Source: Apiosordaria backusii
Taxonomy: Eukaryota > Ascomycota > Sordariomycetes > Sordariales > Lasiosphaeriaceae
Length of the DNA stretch: 64,000 nt
Direction: 5' to 3'
Assembly: GCA_030549205.1 (NCBI GenBank)
Contig: JAUKTV010000022.1
Coordinates: 1 to 64,000 of the forward strand
In this document: piece after piece, positions 45,970 through 57,329 of the stretch
Numbering within the stretch: position 1 is the first letter of the stretch
Layout: each line of letters opens with the position of its first letter
Translations under genes and position numbers: made by a program
Notes under the pieces: generated by a model
The model's input: only the letters and a program-made list of their open reading frames with translations
Told to the model about the DNA's origin: nothing
Databases searched by the model: none

Positions 45970-46442
45970 GCTATTGAAAGGGGTCAGATGAATGACACGA
46001 GGGGTTGAGGTCTGGTAGCAGTGAGATGAGGACTTTCTTCATTCGTTAGCAGCATAGCCCCCTTAAACAGCAATTGCCTTAATGACGCCATGATAGAGGC
46101 TGTCCTTCCCTCCTTATCACCTTCCTTTAAATCCAGAGATACGGCAGAGTGGAGTCTTTGTAATGGCCTGTCATGGGTGGAAGTCACCTGCCCAGCCTGA
46201 ATGTTGCCACCATGGACGGGAAGGTACGTCTAGATCGTACCTGCCTAGTCGGCCGAAGTAAACAAATCACAGGCACAACCATGCCTGGCCCCCGCCCGAT
46301 AATCCCAACAAAACCTCAGCTTGATAACCCCGGGCCACTCCTCGACCACCTACTCCTCATGTTTTGCCGATGCCCTCTACGTCTCCCAGTTTGATTTCTT
46401 CTCAAACAAGTCGTTGAAGCTCACAGCCTCCACCTGCTCACC
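45970..46442. other. Intergenic, no gene seen
   Basis: Between tandem genes; 3' UTR-like and promoter sequence only. Confidence 0.5.
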
Positions 46443-47732
46443 ATGGCCGAACAAAACCAGCCCGACCAGCAAGAGGTCGCTCCATGCCTTTTGAGCGACT
46501 ACGACGACGAAATAGAGGCCGAGCGCGAAAGCTTCCAAGCCTTTATGACAAAACAGGCAGAAGAACACTGGGTATCGGTCATTGATTCCATGGATATTGA
46601 AGGATCTGTGAATACTATCGTGGCCGTTATTGAGCGTGAAGTCAGCAAGCACACGAGGAGGCTAGAAAAGATTTCCTCAGCTATGGCAATCGAGACCGGC
46701 CGTTACCAATCACACCAACTCCTTGGAATGATACCTAGCAGGGAGAACCTGCTTGCTAGGCTTACAGATCTTGCCCTTTCGCGGCTTCTTCCAGCTGAGG
46801 CATCTGCCGAACAACCCCTTACCATTGATAACGCCCCTTCGTCAACTCTCGGGTGCCCGAGTGAGAACCAGGTTCCCGGGCGTGAGAGCGAGAACTACTG
46901 GGTAGGTTCGAGATCGGTGATTGATCCTCTTGTTGCCCATGTCTGACCATTTTGTCCAGCAAAGAAACGAGAGCCCAGCGAAGAAAAGAAGCGACGGTCC
47001 GGTCAAGATCCAACCACCCAGCCCAAGCAAGCGGCGTCGGGTCACTCAATCAGTGGACGAGTCATCTTCTGTGATTGAATGCTCGTCCCCAAGAGGCGAG
47101 ATCACTCAATCATGTAACCCGTCATCTTCTATGATTGAACGTTCATTCCAGAGAGGCAAGCAACCCGATTTGGCACCCGGGAAACCACCACAGTCTTTTT
47201 CATCACAGCCAAGCTTCTCCGCCCAGCATGTCGCGGAGAAATACGGTATTCAAGAAAAGGCCCACGCCACCCGGCGGTCATCGCGCAAGAAGAAGTCAGC
47301 CCAGCCTTTGAATCCCGGTCACAAGCTATACTCGAGTCTACATGCAGTCAACTTTTACGATATTCAGGGACGAGAATGGATTTTCCATTTTCAAGGTTCA
47401 GGCTCCTGGTACATTCTTCGATGTGGCTTTCCTGAAACCCTTGAGCAAGGTCCAGGCATGTTGAGACGTCTCAGGGTCCATCTCAAGAAAGGAGAGTGGT
47501 GTCATGCTGGAAGACCCTTCCCTCCCTCCACCGATGCTCAGCTTGTGGAACGATTCGGGTACAAAGGTATGTCGGGTTGCCTATGATCATTTCTCGAGAT
47601 TTACTGACCCGTTTCTGCTCTACAGTTACCGGAGGGGTGTTCGATAGAGGCCTCACGCAGGAGATCAGTGCCTGGGTGAACAGTAGCAATGATATTATCC
47701 GATTCAGGAACATGAATAGACCAAGGGAGTAG
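46443..47732 (+). CDS. Protein with N-terminal helical module and YILRC-type C-terminal module
   Basis: Exons 46443-46901, 46960-47566 and 47626-47732 encode 390 aa. Residues ~20-125 are helical and end LLGMIPSRENLLARLTDLAL, matching in layout the N-terminus of the six-Cys protein at 16627. A basic, Ser-rich linker carries NLS-like SKRRRV and RRSSRKKKS. The C-terminal module (~293-380) reads REWIFHFQGSGSWYILRCGF ... HLKKGEWCHAG ... VERFGYK-V ... ISAWVNSSN. Similar W-x-I-L-[KR]-C plus conserved His/Cys modules occur in many filamentous-fungal proteins of unknown function. The last intron falls right after FGYK in phase 1, exactly as in the gene at 51346. Confidence 0.75.
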
Positions 47733-50700
47733 GAGTATACTGTGTTGCTTTGAAAGTAGGGATACCGTTTGGGGATGTCGCTGAATATCTAGACACACAG
47801 TCTATTCATACCTGTCGTTATTCGGAAAGGTCAAGGGCTTGTGGTCTTGTAGCATTGGAGAGTTTGGGTTTGATAAAGTCGGAACTATGTATGTACATGT
47901 AACACTTTGATATTGTACCTTCCGGTGAATATGCCTTGAAGTACACCAATAATGAAAAGTCTTGTATGCACTCAACTAGCTTGTATTGGATCTTTCCTGG
48001 CTTTCTCTCGAGTAGGCCGCGGGGTGCAAAGTAGCAGCAAAACCGCCACTCAACGGACAATCTCATTGTGAACTTCCGGCTCCCTCCTGTCATATCACCC
48101 CTTTTATAACCATTAATCAAGAATCATGCTCTAGTAAATGCCATCTCAGTAAGGACCTTAGGACAAGACCTGGGTAGCTTTGGGAGACCGGTGAGTACGA
48201 ACCCAACCTCTCTACTGCGCCTCGCCGGTTTCTGTTGCTTCCACTGGGTTTTCATCTTCAGTTTCAAGCCAAAATCGACTTACAACGAGCCACAATGGAT
48301 ATCAAAGAGCCCGATTCAGCAGAGGCTACAGTAGATAAATCGTGGAGTTGGAACTGTGATGGGTAAGGAATGCGTCCCCCGCTTGGGTTCGGATACTGGG
48401 GTTGTGAAACTTAGATTGTTGGTCAGATTGGCTACACAGATTGGCTACATACACAGATTGGTGCCGAGAAAGGATTATCAGGCCCCATGCTCAAGGTGCA
48501 TGCGAATTGTAGCGAGAACGAGGCAGAATGCTAGGGAAATATGAATGTCATTGTGTGAGTGAGTGGTGTGAGACCATGCCTGCTGTGGGGCTGGACTGTA
48601 GGGGTGTGGGTTTAGATGATGAGGACCAAGGAATACAAATTGTTGTCTAACACCTACAAAGGGATGAAACATCGCTTGTGGTTGTCTGGGGTTAGGGTCC
48701 GGACACTGAACTGATGTGAGCCCCTGAACCCCTGAGCGCAGGACCAGATTATTTAGGTCGGCAAACGTGATATGAACAGGTACCTATGTGCTAAATCCCA
48801 GCCAGCAAGTTCACGATGGGATCTAATGGGTTTTAGTTATTAATCTACCTATATGGCAAAGTTAGTACCCGATGCTTGTTTTCCTGTGTTGCGCGCCGGC
48901 ATTAGTCGTTATTGTTTTTGTTGGTGATGGTGCGAGAATGTGGAGGGAAAGCGGGTGTGGTTGGGAGGAGGTCGCTTTTGATTGGGTTGGGAGTTGGGGT
49001 CTGCTTGGCAACGGTGATGAGATTAATCAGTTGTGTCTGGTAGATGGTACAACTGGTCGGTGTTAGATGTTGGCAGAAAGTGGAAAAGGGGGGGGAAGGG
49101 GCTGGAGGTACCTCTGGGTCTGGCTAAAACCACTCCGAGGAGGTTAGTTTGAAGGGGGGAGGACTCCTCTGAATCATTCATACTGGTAACAGACTCTCGT
49201 GCCATTCGTCGTACTTGTGGTGATGCTACTTGTTGTGCTGCTGCTGCTGGTGGTCCAGAGGGCTGTGTTGTCTTTGCAGCAACCGGGGCTTTTGTGAGGG
49301 CTGCTTCTGCAGGATTGGGTTTGTCCCGGTTGGCGTCTGCATACTTAGGTACAGGGAATGTCCGCGATCTTGGTGTATTTGGTTCATTGTATGATGATTT
49401 CCGATAAACTTGGAGCGATTTGCCTTGATTATTTTCGCATTGTATATTTGTGAGGTCGGCGGCAACTGTGCCTAGTCTTAACTTAGAAGCAAAGTGTTGA
49501 GAAAAGTAATGGACTAGTTGGATGTTGAAAACTTTTGTAGAAGAGAACTGGATTTTCTTGCCTCATTTCCTGATAGAATAGATAAAGCATTGTTGTCTTT
49601 GTTGTTCTCCTTGTGGACGGCCATTTTGAGCTTCAAGGTATACCTCAAAAGCGATAACGACCATTTTAACCCCATAATAGACCCCAGGCCCCACGATTGA
49701 TACAGGCAGCTTGAAACCCACTGTCACGCGCACGTAATCCAAGTCCAGCTGTTAGGTAGTCTATGACATAAAATAGATAGCCCGCTCGGTGACACACACA
49801 GGTATGCATGTCTCACCATGAGGGGGTTGTTATCGCAGAAACTCACAGCGAACACCAACAAAAATCGATTGTTTGTCCTTACAAATACCACTAGATCAGA
49901 GTAGATGCAAGCCACACCGGCCCTGATCTCCAGATTTAGTGCAAGCTGCAGAGTGCATGGACTTGTACGGGATAAGTGTGGAAGGGGGTGCTCATGATTG
50001 GAGAGACTATGCAATATGTTGGACTTGGCAGTGATCCACAATACAAGGTAATGCGGTAGAAAGGGGAAGTGGGAAGCGAGCGTAAGGTCCTAGAGAAGTA
50101 ATTTGATACGAACACTCTCAACTATTGAATGCCCATGTTTTACGGCCTGTGCTGAGGTGGTTGTTGGCTACCTTGTAGGTATCCTACGGCCAGCTAGGGT
50201 GAGGGGGCTTGAAAATGTCCATGACCTGCCACAAATGTCGAAGCGACAGTACAGCACATATAAGAGTCCGTTAACCGTAGGTGTCATGTGCCAACCATTG
50301 GAGATGTAGCCACACTGAGTTTAACCTGATTAGAAATGATACCCTGGCAACAATGCAGACTAATGCATGAGCCCTCCTGGGTGTTATTATTGGCTTTTGC
50401 GTTACGGAAAGCTTTGCCGAGTTTAAGGACAGAGAGAAGTCCTGTCCGAGCGGCAAACAAGATTGAGCTGGAGATCATTCCTTGAAGAACTCGCCGGTTT
50501 CCAGAACATGTCAAGTTCATCTTGTGCTTTGGTTTCAAGTATTCAAGGAATAGGAACATAAAAGGGTTGGGAACCAAACGAGGGAGGTCGGGGCTTTGTG
50601 GGAGTAATGCGAGTGCAAGGGAATTGATTGGGTCTCGCTCGTCCTATGAGATGTGTTTGGACCACTTGGCGCGTTGTTGCCTGTTTTCCGTGTGACAGGC

Positions 50701-51345
50701 TTGCATCCTATACAGTGCCTTTACCCTCCGCCACTACAGTGTCTGGAGTGGACGAGTCACTGGCGGAGGCTGATGAAAACACTCTATTCACCCGATTCGA
50801 ATGAAGAAAAACCCGGGATACAAACGCAATGCTAGGTAAGCAAGTAAATCCAGACACAAGCTGCACAGCCATGCCCCTGTGTGGATGAGGCCTTGAGTAA
50901 ACTATGGCAAGAACAACCTAAGAGTAAATGGAAGGAGGGCAATAACCGGGAAACTGCCCTGGAACTTCACAGTGTGACTTGGTACAGTACATGCCGGCGG
51001 TTCTCTCTGGACTAACCAGGAATAGTCGGAGTTGCATCCGGCATCCCCGATGTTGTCGAGTTCAGAACCCGGGTATGCGGTCGGTGTTTGCTTTCTTTTC
51101 TTCTTTCCCGGACTTCCTTGTTGGGAGACAGGACACCCGCTATTCCGGAGCAGCCTCCGTCGCCAGCAGTGCCGCCAGCAGCGCCGCCAGGCACATGGGA
51201 CCCCGACATTACGTGTGAAGCCTGCATCAAGCACCCGACTTTTTGCAAGTCAATTTCTTCTTGATTCTGGGAACCGATCTATTAAAGTTTCCTTCACCCA
51301 GACCCAATTGAAGGCAGCCACCAGACCTTGTTCCCTTCCCACAGC
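47733..51345. other. Gene-poor region
   Basis: 3.6 kb with no supported gene. At 48295 an ATG in good context opens MDIKEPDSAEATVDKSWSWN, then meets a TAA; a GGTAAGG donor overlaps the stop but no convincing downstream exon was found, so it may be a truncated gene. Short Gln-rich frames on the minus strand (49226-49465) lack an ATG and context. Confidence 0.45.
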
Positions 51346-53630
51346 ATGGAGGACCCACGTATCAGAGATGAGCAACTCAAACTCCAAGCTCTTCACCGAC
51401 AGTACCTGGAGCAGCGAACTTCACACGTCGTCAACACTGAGAGCAAAAAAGCTGCCATCTTCATTACTGACTACCTGCGAGAGACGATAGTCAGGTGTTC
51501 TGAACAGACCTCTATTATCACCAAGGCTGTGGTAGCAACGACTGGGAACGAGTACCTACACAAGATTGCCCCCGGGCCAAATCAAATTCGGTTAAAATTA
51601 GTACGCCATGTCGTGTCCCACCTCCTCGCCCAGTTCAATATACGCCCCCGCCCTCCTGCCGTGCCCAAAGGCACGCATATAATAGACATCACTGGCGACG
51701 ATGAAGACAACATCGAGCCAGCAGCATCTGCCATCGCATCGCGTTTTGCGGTGACCATTGATGACCACCTGCTGGCTGTCAAGCGGGAGAAGAATGCAGA
51801 TGACTCCTTGCCACAACAGTCGCAGCCTGGTGACGAGGTCGGACCCGAAGGATTATCTTCTCCTGGTGACCCAGCACGGCGTGATGGACCAGGACGGAGC
51901 GATGGAACAGTTGAGGAAAGGCAAGACCGAACTGGCGATTTGGAACAACAGCATTCGCCAATCACCGAACCGGCACCCGAAGCTGAGGTAAGTCTAACAC
52001 TGTACATCAACACTTGAGGTCATTCGCTTACGTCAGTTGTCTGCACATAAGGAGCGGCCGTTGATGCGCACGATTCCGTGCGCGGAAGTTGTTGGACAGG
52101 ACTGGATCTTCGAATTTCCAACTATTGGTCCAGGATGGTTTATCCTTCGCTGCGACAAAGAGATTCCAGTGGATGGTTACTGCCATCATTTCCGGACCAA
52201 TCCAATTGTTGGGAATAGAGCCCTCAAACATTTTACTAACAGGGCAACTGCAACAAAATGTCACTCAACACCAGTACCGGGTGACTGGACGCTTGAAATG
52301 ATTGTCAGGGAGTATGGATACAAAGGCAAGTCACCTACGGTATCGTTCCACTTCATGCACTGTTTGCTCTCAGGTGTGCAATACATACGCTAACCGTTCT
52401 CTTAGTTGATGGCCTTCCTCACCAACTGACCAGCGCCTGGGTTCTGAATAGCAACTACCGAGTTGAACAGGAGCGCAAGAAGATGTGCGCTAAATCGACT
52501 CCACAGTTAAAACGGCAAATCAGGAGAAAAGGGGTAGCACCCTTACCGCAACCGCGGGCATCTTTGTCAACATCACTCGGTCCCAGCTCCCAATCCGAAA
52601 GTTCCGGCCTGCAACCAGGCAACTTCAATCCCAAGCCCACCCTGCAACCAGAAACAGTCACTTCACTAAGTGGTTACCAATATCCCCGACCACAGTATAT
52701 GGCTGCTACACGCAACATCCAGCACCAGCTCACTCCTCCCGGGCCATCTGACAATCCGGCAAGCTCGTCTGCAGGATTCAGCACTAGTAGGTCCTGGGCT
52801 ATTCCGAGCCTTTCAAAGTCCTCGGATACAAGTCACGGGGTGCCCATCGCTGATATGGGCCTCGCTAATACGGGCATCGCCAATGATGAGGCTGAACTTC
52901 CTCGAAAGCACTCTGCATTGTGGGGTAACAATGTTGACTCGGCGATGGACATTGATCAAGACGTACGTCCCTCTTCTTGTTGACATCAATCCTCTTAATC
53001 ACACGTTCGACGTTTGATTACTTTTTATCTACTACACAAGGATCGCCACTTACTCCAAAACACTGTTGTCATCTTCGTCAAATGTCAGCCTTCTCAGACC
53101 TAGACACCTTTCACATAGTCTCTTGGCACGTCATTATACTAACCTTATGCTTCGCCTCAAGACTGCATTGGTGACTAGCGATGTCATGAAAGACGGCATG
53201 AGCGGTAACTCTCGATCTCTGGGCAACGCCTATCACGGCCTTGTGGGTAACTCCATGTATTGTGGTTTCAACTCTATGGGCCGACCTTGGGGTCTGCAGG
53301 GGTAAGTCTTGAACAGCAGGACACCCAACGGATGTCACAACCCTTATTATATATAGAGCAATAGTTTTGGGACCCCCGCCCGCCCACTCTTTTCCCACCT
53401 ATTTCCCTAACCCTGGCCAAAGTTCAAGTGTGAATTACACTGCAAAACCCGCCTTTGTGACCACCACTTGCAACAACGCAACCTTCACCAAACCACCACC
53501 TCTTCAGGGCACCCAGGGCACCCAAGGCGCCCAGGGCTTCCAGGGCAACATAGCGGCAACCAACGGCTACAACCAAGCCCAGCTCGACGCCCAGTTCAAC
53601 GCCCGCTTCCACATTAACCAGAACACCTAG
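51346..53630 (+). CDS. YILRC-module paralogue with long disordered tail
   Basis: Proposed exons: 51346-51987, 52037-52325, 52406-52962, 53162-53301 and 53357-53630 (633 aa). The N-terminal helical module (~1-110, ending YLHKIAPGPNQIRLKLVRHV) resembles those at 46443 and 16627. The module at ~236-325 reads DWIFEFPTIGPGWFILRCDK ... HFRTNPIVGNRALKHF ... VREYGYK-V ... LTSAWVLNSN. Its internal intron starts with GCAAGT (a GC-AG intron) at the same codon and phase as the GT-AG intron of the 46443 gene. The rest is disordered and Ser/Pro/Gln-rich. Exons 4-5 are less certain: exon 4 alone would end at a TAA (53303-53305). Exon 5, with GTQGTQGAQGFQG repeats, lies inside an inverted-repeat element whose left arm supplies the splice acceptor. 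Confidence 0.65.
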
Positions 53631-53914
53631 AGGGCGTGTGAGCAAGCCCAGCGCCAGAGCCCGGCAAGCTATAGAGGGTGGCGTAGCGTGAAAATTATAT
53701 TCCAAAGACATCGTAATGGCTTCATTTTTAACGATGGCGAGGTTGTTTGACGGCAGTGAGGTGGGCTGTTGCATGACGGTGGAAATGTTGCACTGGACGC
53801 AAAGGCGGTAATTTACCTGCTAAAATAGAGTTTTGATGTCGAAGGTGTAATATCGTGGGTCGGGGGATCCCAAAACACACAATAGGGGGTCCCAAAACTA
53901 TTTCTCTATATATA
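53348..53914. mobile_element. 567-bp element with 30-bp terminal inverted repeats
   Basis: The left arm is 53348-53377 (TATATATAGAGCAATAGTTT then TGGGACCCCC) and the right arm is 53885-53914, its reverse complement with 29 of 30 bases identical. A second partial copy of the inner arm (GGGGGATCCCAAAACA) lies at 53863-53877. TA-rich ends suggest a Tc1/mariner-like MITE with TA targets. The interior contains coding-like sequence (53378-53630). Confidence 0.7.
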
Positions 53915-54509
53915 TGGGAGCTCAGGCCCCGATGCAAGATGACAAAATACCCACCAAGATGAATACATAGGATGATCTAGAGCGGAACGAGACTGAAGTT
54001 GGCATCAACTATCCATAGCAAACATGTCGCACTCCTCACGCTCCACACGGTGCATTATCTTCACCAAGTCCTCCTCCTGGATTGATGAAAAAGAGAATAA
54101 AGCATACTAGGTTTTATAAATCAAGGGCCTGCAAATAACCAAAACTTCCTCTTGTCTTTTAACTTCTACGTTGCCGTGTTCGTTGGACAGCCCTTTTTGC
54201 AGGCAGATGGATCATAAGGTAAGCAGTGTATGAAACTGTTGAAGGTTGCAACGTGCCCAACAAGTGTGTTATCGGGGAAACAAGATTCCAGCCTGGCATC
54301 TGGTTGTCCCGAGAACGGGTTCTGAAGTTGTGTTGCCTTATGTGATAAGCCAAATGCACACCGCAATCCCCTCCTAAATCATCGGACTGTTCAACGCTCA
54401 GGAAGCTGAACTGTTGTCAACTAACCTGCAACGGAGCGAGCAGCAAAAGAAACATGAGGGGTCTCTTCAAACTCGAAGAATCCTATTTGTTTGCGAAGAA
54501 TTCCAACAC

Positions 54510-54735
54510 ACCATCAAGTACTTCCTCAACTCGCTCGCCCTGCGTTTCTCACTTGACCCTACCTCCACCCCCTTTAACATCTCCTATCATTAACAAAACA
54601 AACCATGCTCGCTGCGCTGGAGCGCTCCACCCTACCATTTGACACCCTCCTCAGCAACCTAAATATCCCCAGAAGTGGTGACCATCACCCGCTGGTCCAA
54701 GTAGCGATTACCTACCGCCTAGGTTATGGCGTTTG
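54510..54735 (+). pseudogene. Relict NRPS/PKS-NRPS condensation domain
   Basis: One frame (from 54519) encodes YFLNSLALRFSLDPTSTPF and then stops. A second frame (from 54605) encodes ALERSTLPFDTLLSNLNIPR followed by SGDHHPLVQVAITYR. These are consecutive conserved stretches of non-ribosomal peptide synthetase condensation domains (the FLN..ALR block and the PFD.LL..L...R....HPL.Q....YR block), in the right order and spacing but in different frames. No adenylation or carrier domain is visible nearby. It is a broken remnant of a once much larger gene. Confidence 0.7.
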
Positions 54736-55393
54736 GGCTGCTCTCCCCTCAGCTCTGTTATTACAGTCTGCCAGGTCACCAAAATAAATTGCCACCACTT
54801 CCTCGTCACCAGCGCAATTATTACACTCGTGGTTTTATTGAAATCCTTCTCCCCTTCACCGCCGGCGTTTCGGCTCTGGCCCCTGTTCGCTCGTGGGAAG
54901 CAAGATCGGAGCCCAAATTCTCCTCAAGAGACGGTGCACAAGTCGAGAGACTCGCCTTCAACTCGGGATCAAAATCAGGAAAAGGGGGAAGGTCGAGGGT
55001 GAACCGGGCGTGTTTACTGTGGAAGACGACTGTCGGGCCAAGGGCAGTCGAGGGGTTGGTCGAGGGTCTCTGCCATTGACGGCATCGACGGGTGTGGGAA
55101 TTTGCAAGCAAGGTGATGGACGGGAAACCTGGAGCCAGACGGCCAATATAGCATCTTTGCAGGGAGCTTTACCATAGGTACTGCGCCACCAGCGGTCCAT
55201 GCGTGCCACCTTTGGACCCAAGCGTCGCTCTCCCGGTTCTGTCTCTTCTGGCAAGAACGGACCGGCGCATTGGTTGGTCTTTGCAGCAGTCGGTCTTTCT
55301 GTTTGGAAATCTCTCTGTCGATGCCAAACGCTTGATAATCAAGCCTGGAGCACTAATTCTTTTGATCTTGCTTGCCAGGTTTGCCTCCAAGTT

Positions 55394-55562
55394 TTCAACC
55401 CAGGGTGGGCAGTGAGCCAAGTCCGACTTGACTTGCCAAGTTCACGATACCAAGTCAAGTCGGTGACGGCTTCAAGTAAGCCGGGCCGTTGTTTTTCCAA
55501 GCCGAACCAAGTAGGACCCCCGGCTTGACTTAACTTGGCTCACTGCCCACCCTGTTCCAACC
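55394..55562 (+). mobile_element. hAT-type MITE, 153 bp, with 8-bp target duplication
   Basis: The element is 55402-55554. Ends CAGGGTGGGCAGTGAGCCAA and, inverted, TTGGCTCACTGCCCACCCTG are perfect mates over 20 bases. Flanking 8-mers TTTCAACC (55394-55401) and TTCCAACC (55555-55562) match at 7 of 8. The interior repeats CAAGTC/GACTTG. It is the same family as the element at 21566. Confidence 0.85.
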
Positions 55563-56567
55563 TGGCACTGTGACCGATACCGTGCATCGCACAGCACGAC
55601 CAGAGCAAGAAAGGGAGACGACAAACTGACCGTCACTCACCGCCGGGCGCGACGACCGACTTAAGTTCGACTTCTTTCTTGCTAATCGCTCCGCAGCCTC
55701 TTGAACGCTCCATCGTCAGTCTCGTGTTGCCACTTCCACCATCCTGCCCCTTCAGACTAAGTTTTTATGCTTTTATCTCTCGAACCCGGTCGATCAGAGC
55801 CACTCCTCGACCCCCCACGACGATCACTGTGCAATCTGATCCTGTCCTCGGCTGTCGCAGACACCGTTCCGTCCAGTTTCTATCCATGTCCCGCCACATT
55901 TCAACACGAGGCACGCCGCGCCGTCCACAACCACAGAAGCACCCAGTCAGCTTCTGGGCAGAAACAAGATCTTCAGGAGCCGCGAGCGCCGGCTATTGAA
56001 GGCTGTGGAGAGTCCATTCCGTTCCGTTGGAGAAGTCGATGTCGAGGCAATCACAAGAAGCATAGCAAGTCACGTTTCTCTTTCGGCACCCTTTGTAATG
56101 TTTAATGTTTGTTTCAACAGGGTATCTCGCTATGAAGAACATCTAAATTTCCAATTCGAGCTATTCCGATCCCTATCCCTTCCCGATATCCCGCTGTCCT
56201 GCCCGCCTGCTCGATTTCCAAAAACGTTCTTTCGCCGATTGTCAAGCTCGAGAAGAAAGTCGGTGCTCGTCGCAATGGGCGTAAAGAACTGGAGGGGCAG
56301 TGCGTAAGATGGTGACGAAGGTTGAGGGTAAGAATATTGTTGAAGACTGCAAACGATGACAAGGAGGATGGTGGCCTCAAGCGGAATGACGACGATGATG
56401 ACAAGGTTAGGAGTATGTTACAGAGGGACGGCGGAAGGGCCATGTTTAGTGGTTGCTTTGGCCGTGGATCCCTGTCCTGGACAGAACGTCAGTGCCACGT
56501 CGGGCCAGGAGACATGGGGCATTACTAACGATACCGAGAGAGAGTAACACTGCTTAATTCTCTCGAC

Positions 56568-57329
56568 TCAGTCCCAGACACATCGAAGCTTGCATTGCTG
56601 ATGGCGACATGTCCAGTTCCTGTTGGTAAACGACATGTTAGTATCTAATACCATTGAGAAGAAAGGGCCAGTGGTGGTACTGACTTACGCCGGGAGAAAA
56701 CTGGAAGCCGCTGGAAGCGGGGGTGCTAGAGGCAGTGCGGGCGCTGGGAGAATGGGCGCCGGCGGGACAGCCGCTGGGGGAGGAGATGGTGAAGCTTCCT
56801 CCTTCACCGGGTTCTCAGACAACTTTTGTCTCTTAGGTGCTCCTCGTTCCTCATCATTCTGGCTAGAGGAAGAGCTTGAGCTCGAGCTCTTCCTCTTCCC
56901 TTTCGCCAACCTCCGTGACCGATTTTCGGGGGAGCCAGCTCGGGAAGATTGGGGGCTCCTGAGTGAGCATCTTGTCTTGCCCTTGACACACCCCGCACAG
57001 GCAGCCTTTCCATCGACGTCGTCCAGGGCGATTTGACAGTCGATATTCTTCTTCGAGCAGCGGTCACAGGGGTTGGCCACTCGCTTTGCGTTCGCGGAGA
57101 TCTTTTGGGCCCTGGCCTCCGCCGCCAGGGTTGTCCGGGCCCGCCCGTTCCGTTCGGAGCTGGAGGCTCCAGCCGGTTGAAGTTGGGCCTGGGGCTGCCC
57201 AGCGCCCGCGTGCCCAGCGCCCGCGTGCCCAGGTGCGTTGGCCGATGTGCCGGCCGTGGGCGGGCCTGGGCGATGGCTCGGGAGCGGATGTCTCGGCGGC
57301 TTGTTGATGGCCGTCCAAGTGCCGAGCAT
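56568..57329 (-). CDS. Zn(II)2Cys6-like protein
   Basis: Exon 1 is 57329-56689 and exon 2 is 56619-56568, encoding 230 aa. The 69-nt intron has GTAAGT, a TACTAACA branch and CCAACAG, phase 2. Residues 88-121 have C-x2-C-x6-C-x12-C-x2-C-x6-C (PCDRCSKKNIDC ... CAGCVKGKTRC), the exact spacing of a fungal binuclear zinc cluster. Upstream is Gly/Ala/Gln-rich sequence with a tandem duplication (GHAGAG). Downstream is a basic Ser-rich NLS-like run (RSRRLAKGKRKSS), then a Pro/Ala-rich tail. There is no fungal_trans middle domain, so this is a short cluster-only protein, not a full transcription factor. Confidence 0.7.

Larger units (their letters stand above)
53915..56567. other. Repeat- and relic-rich intergenic region
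   Basis: Holds the NRPS relic (54510-54735) and the short MITE (55402-55554). Several overlapping frames at 55679-56310 have some protein-like segments but no consistent start, splice or stop, so no gene is called. Confidence 0.45.

Noticed and set aside
55679..56310. Possible small gene with several overlapping frames
   Set aside because: No consistent ATG, splice set or stop gives a coherent protein; composition is mixed.
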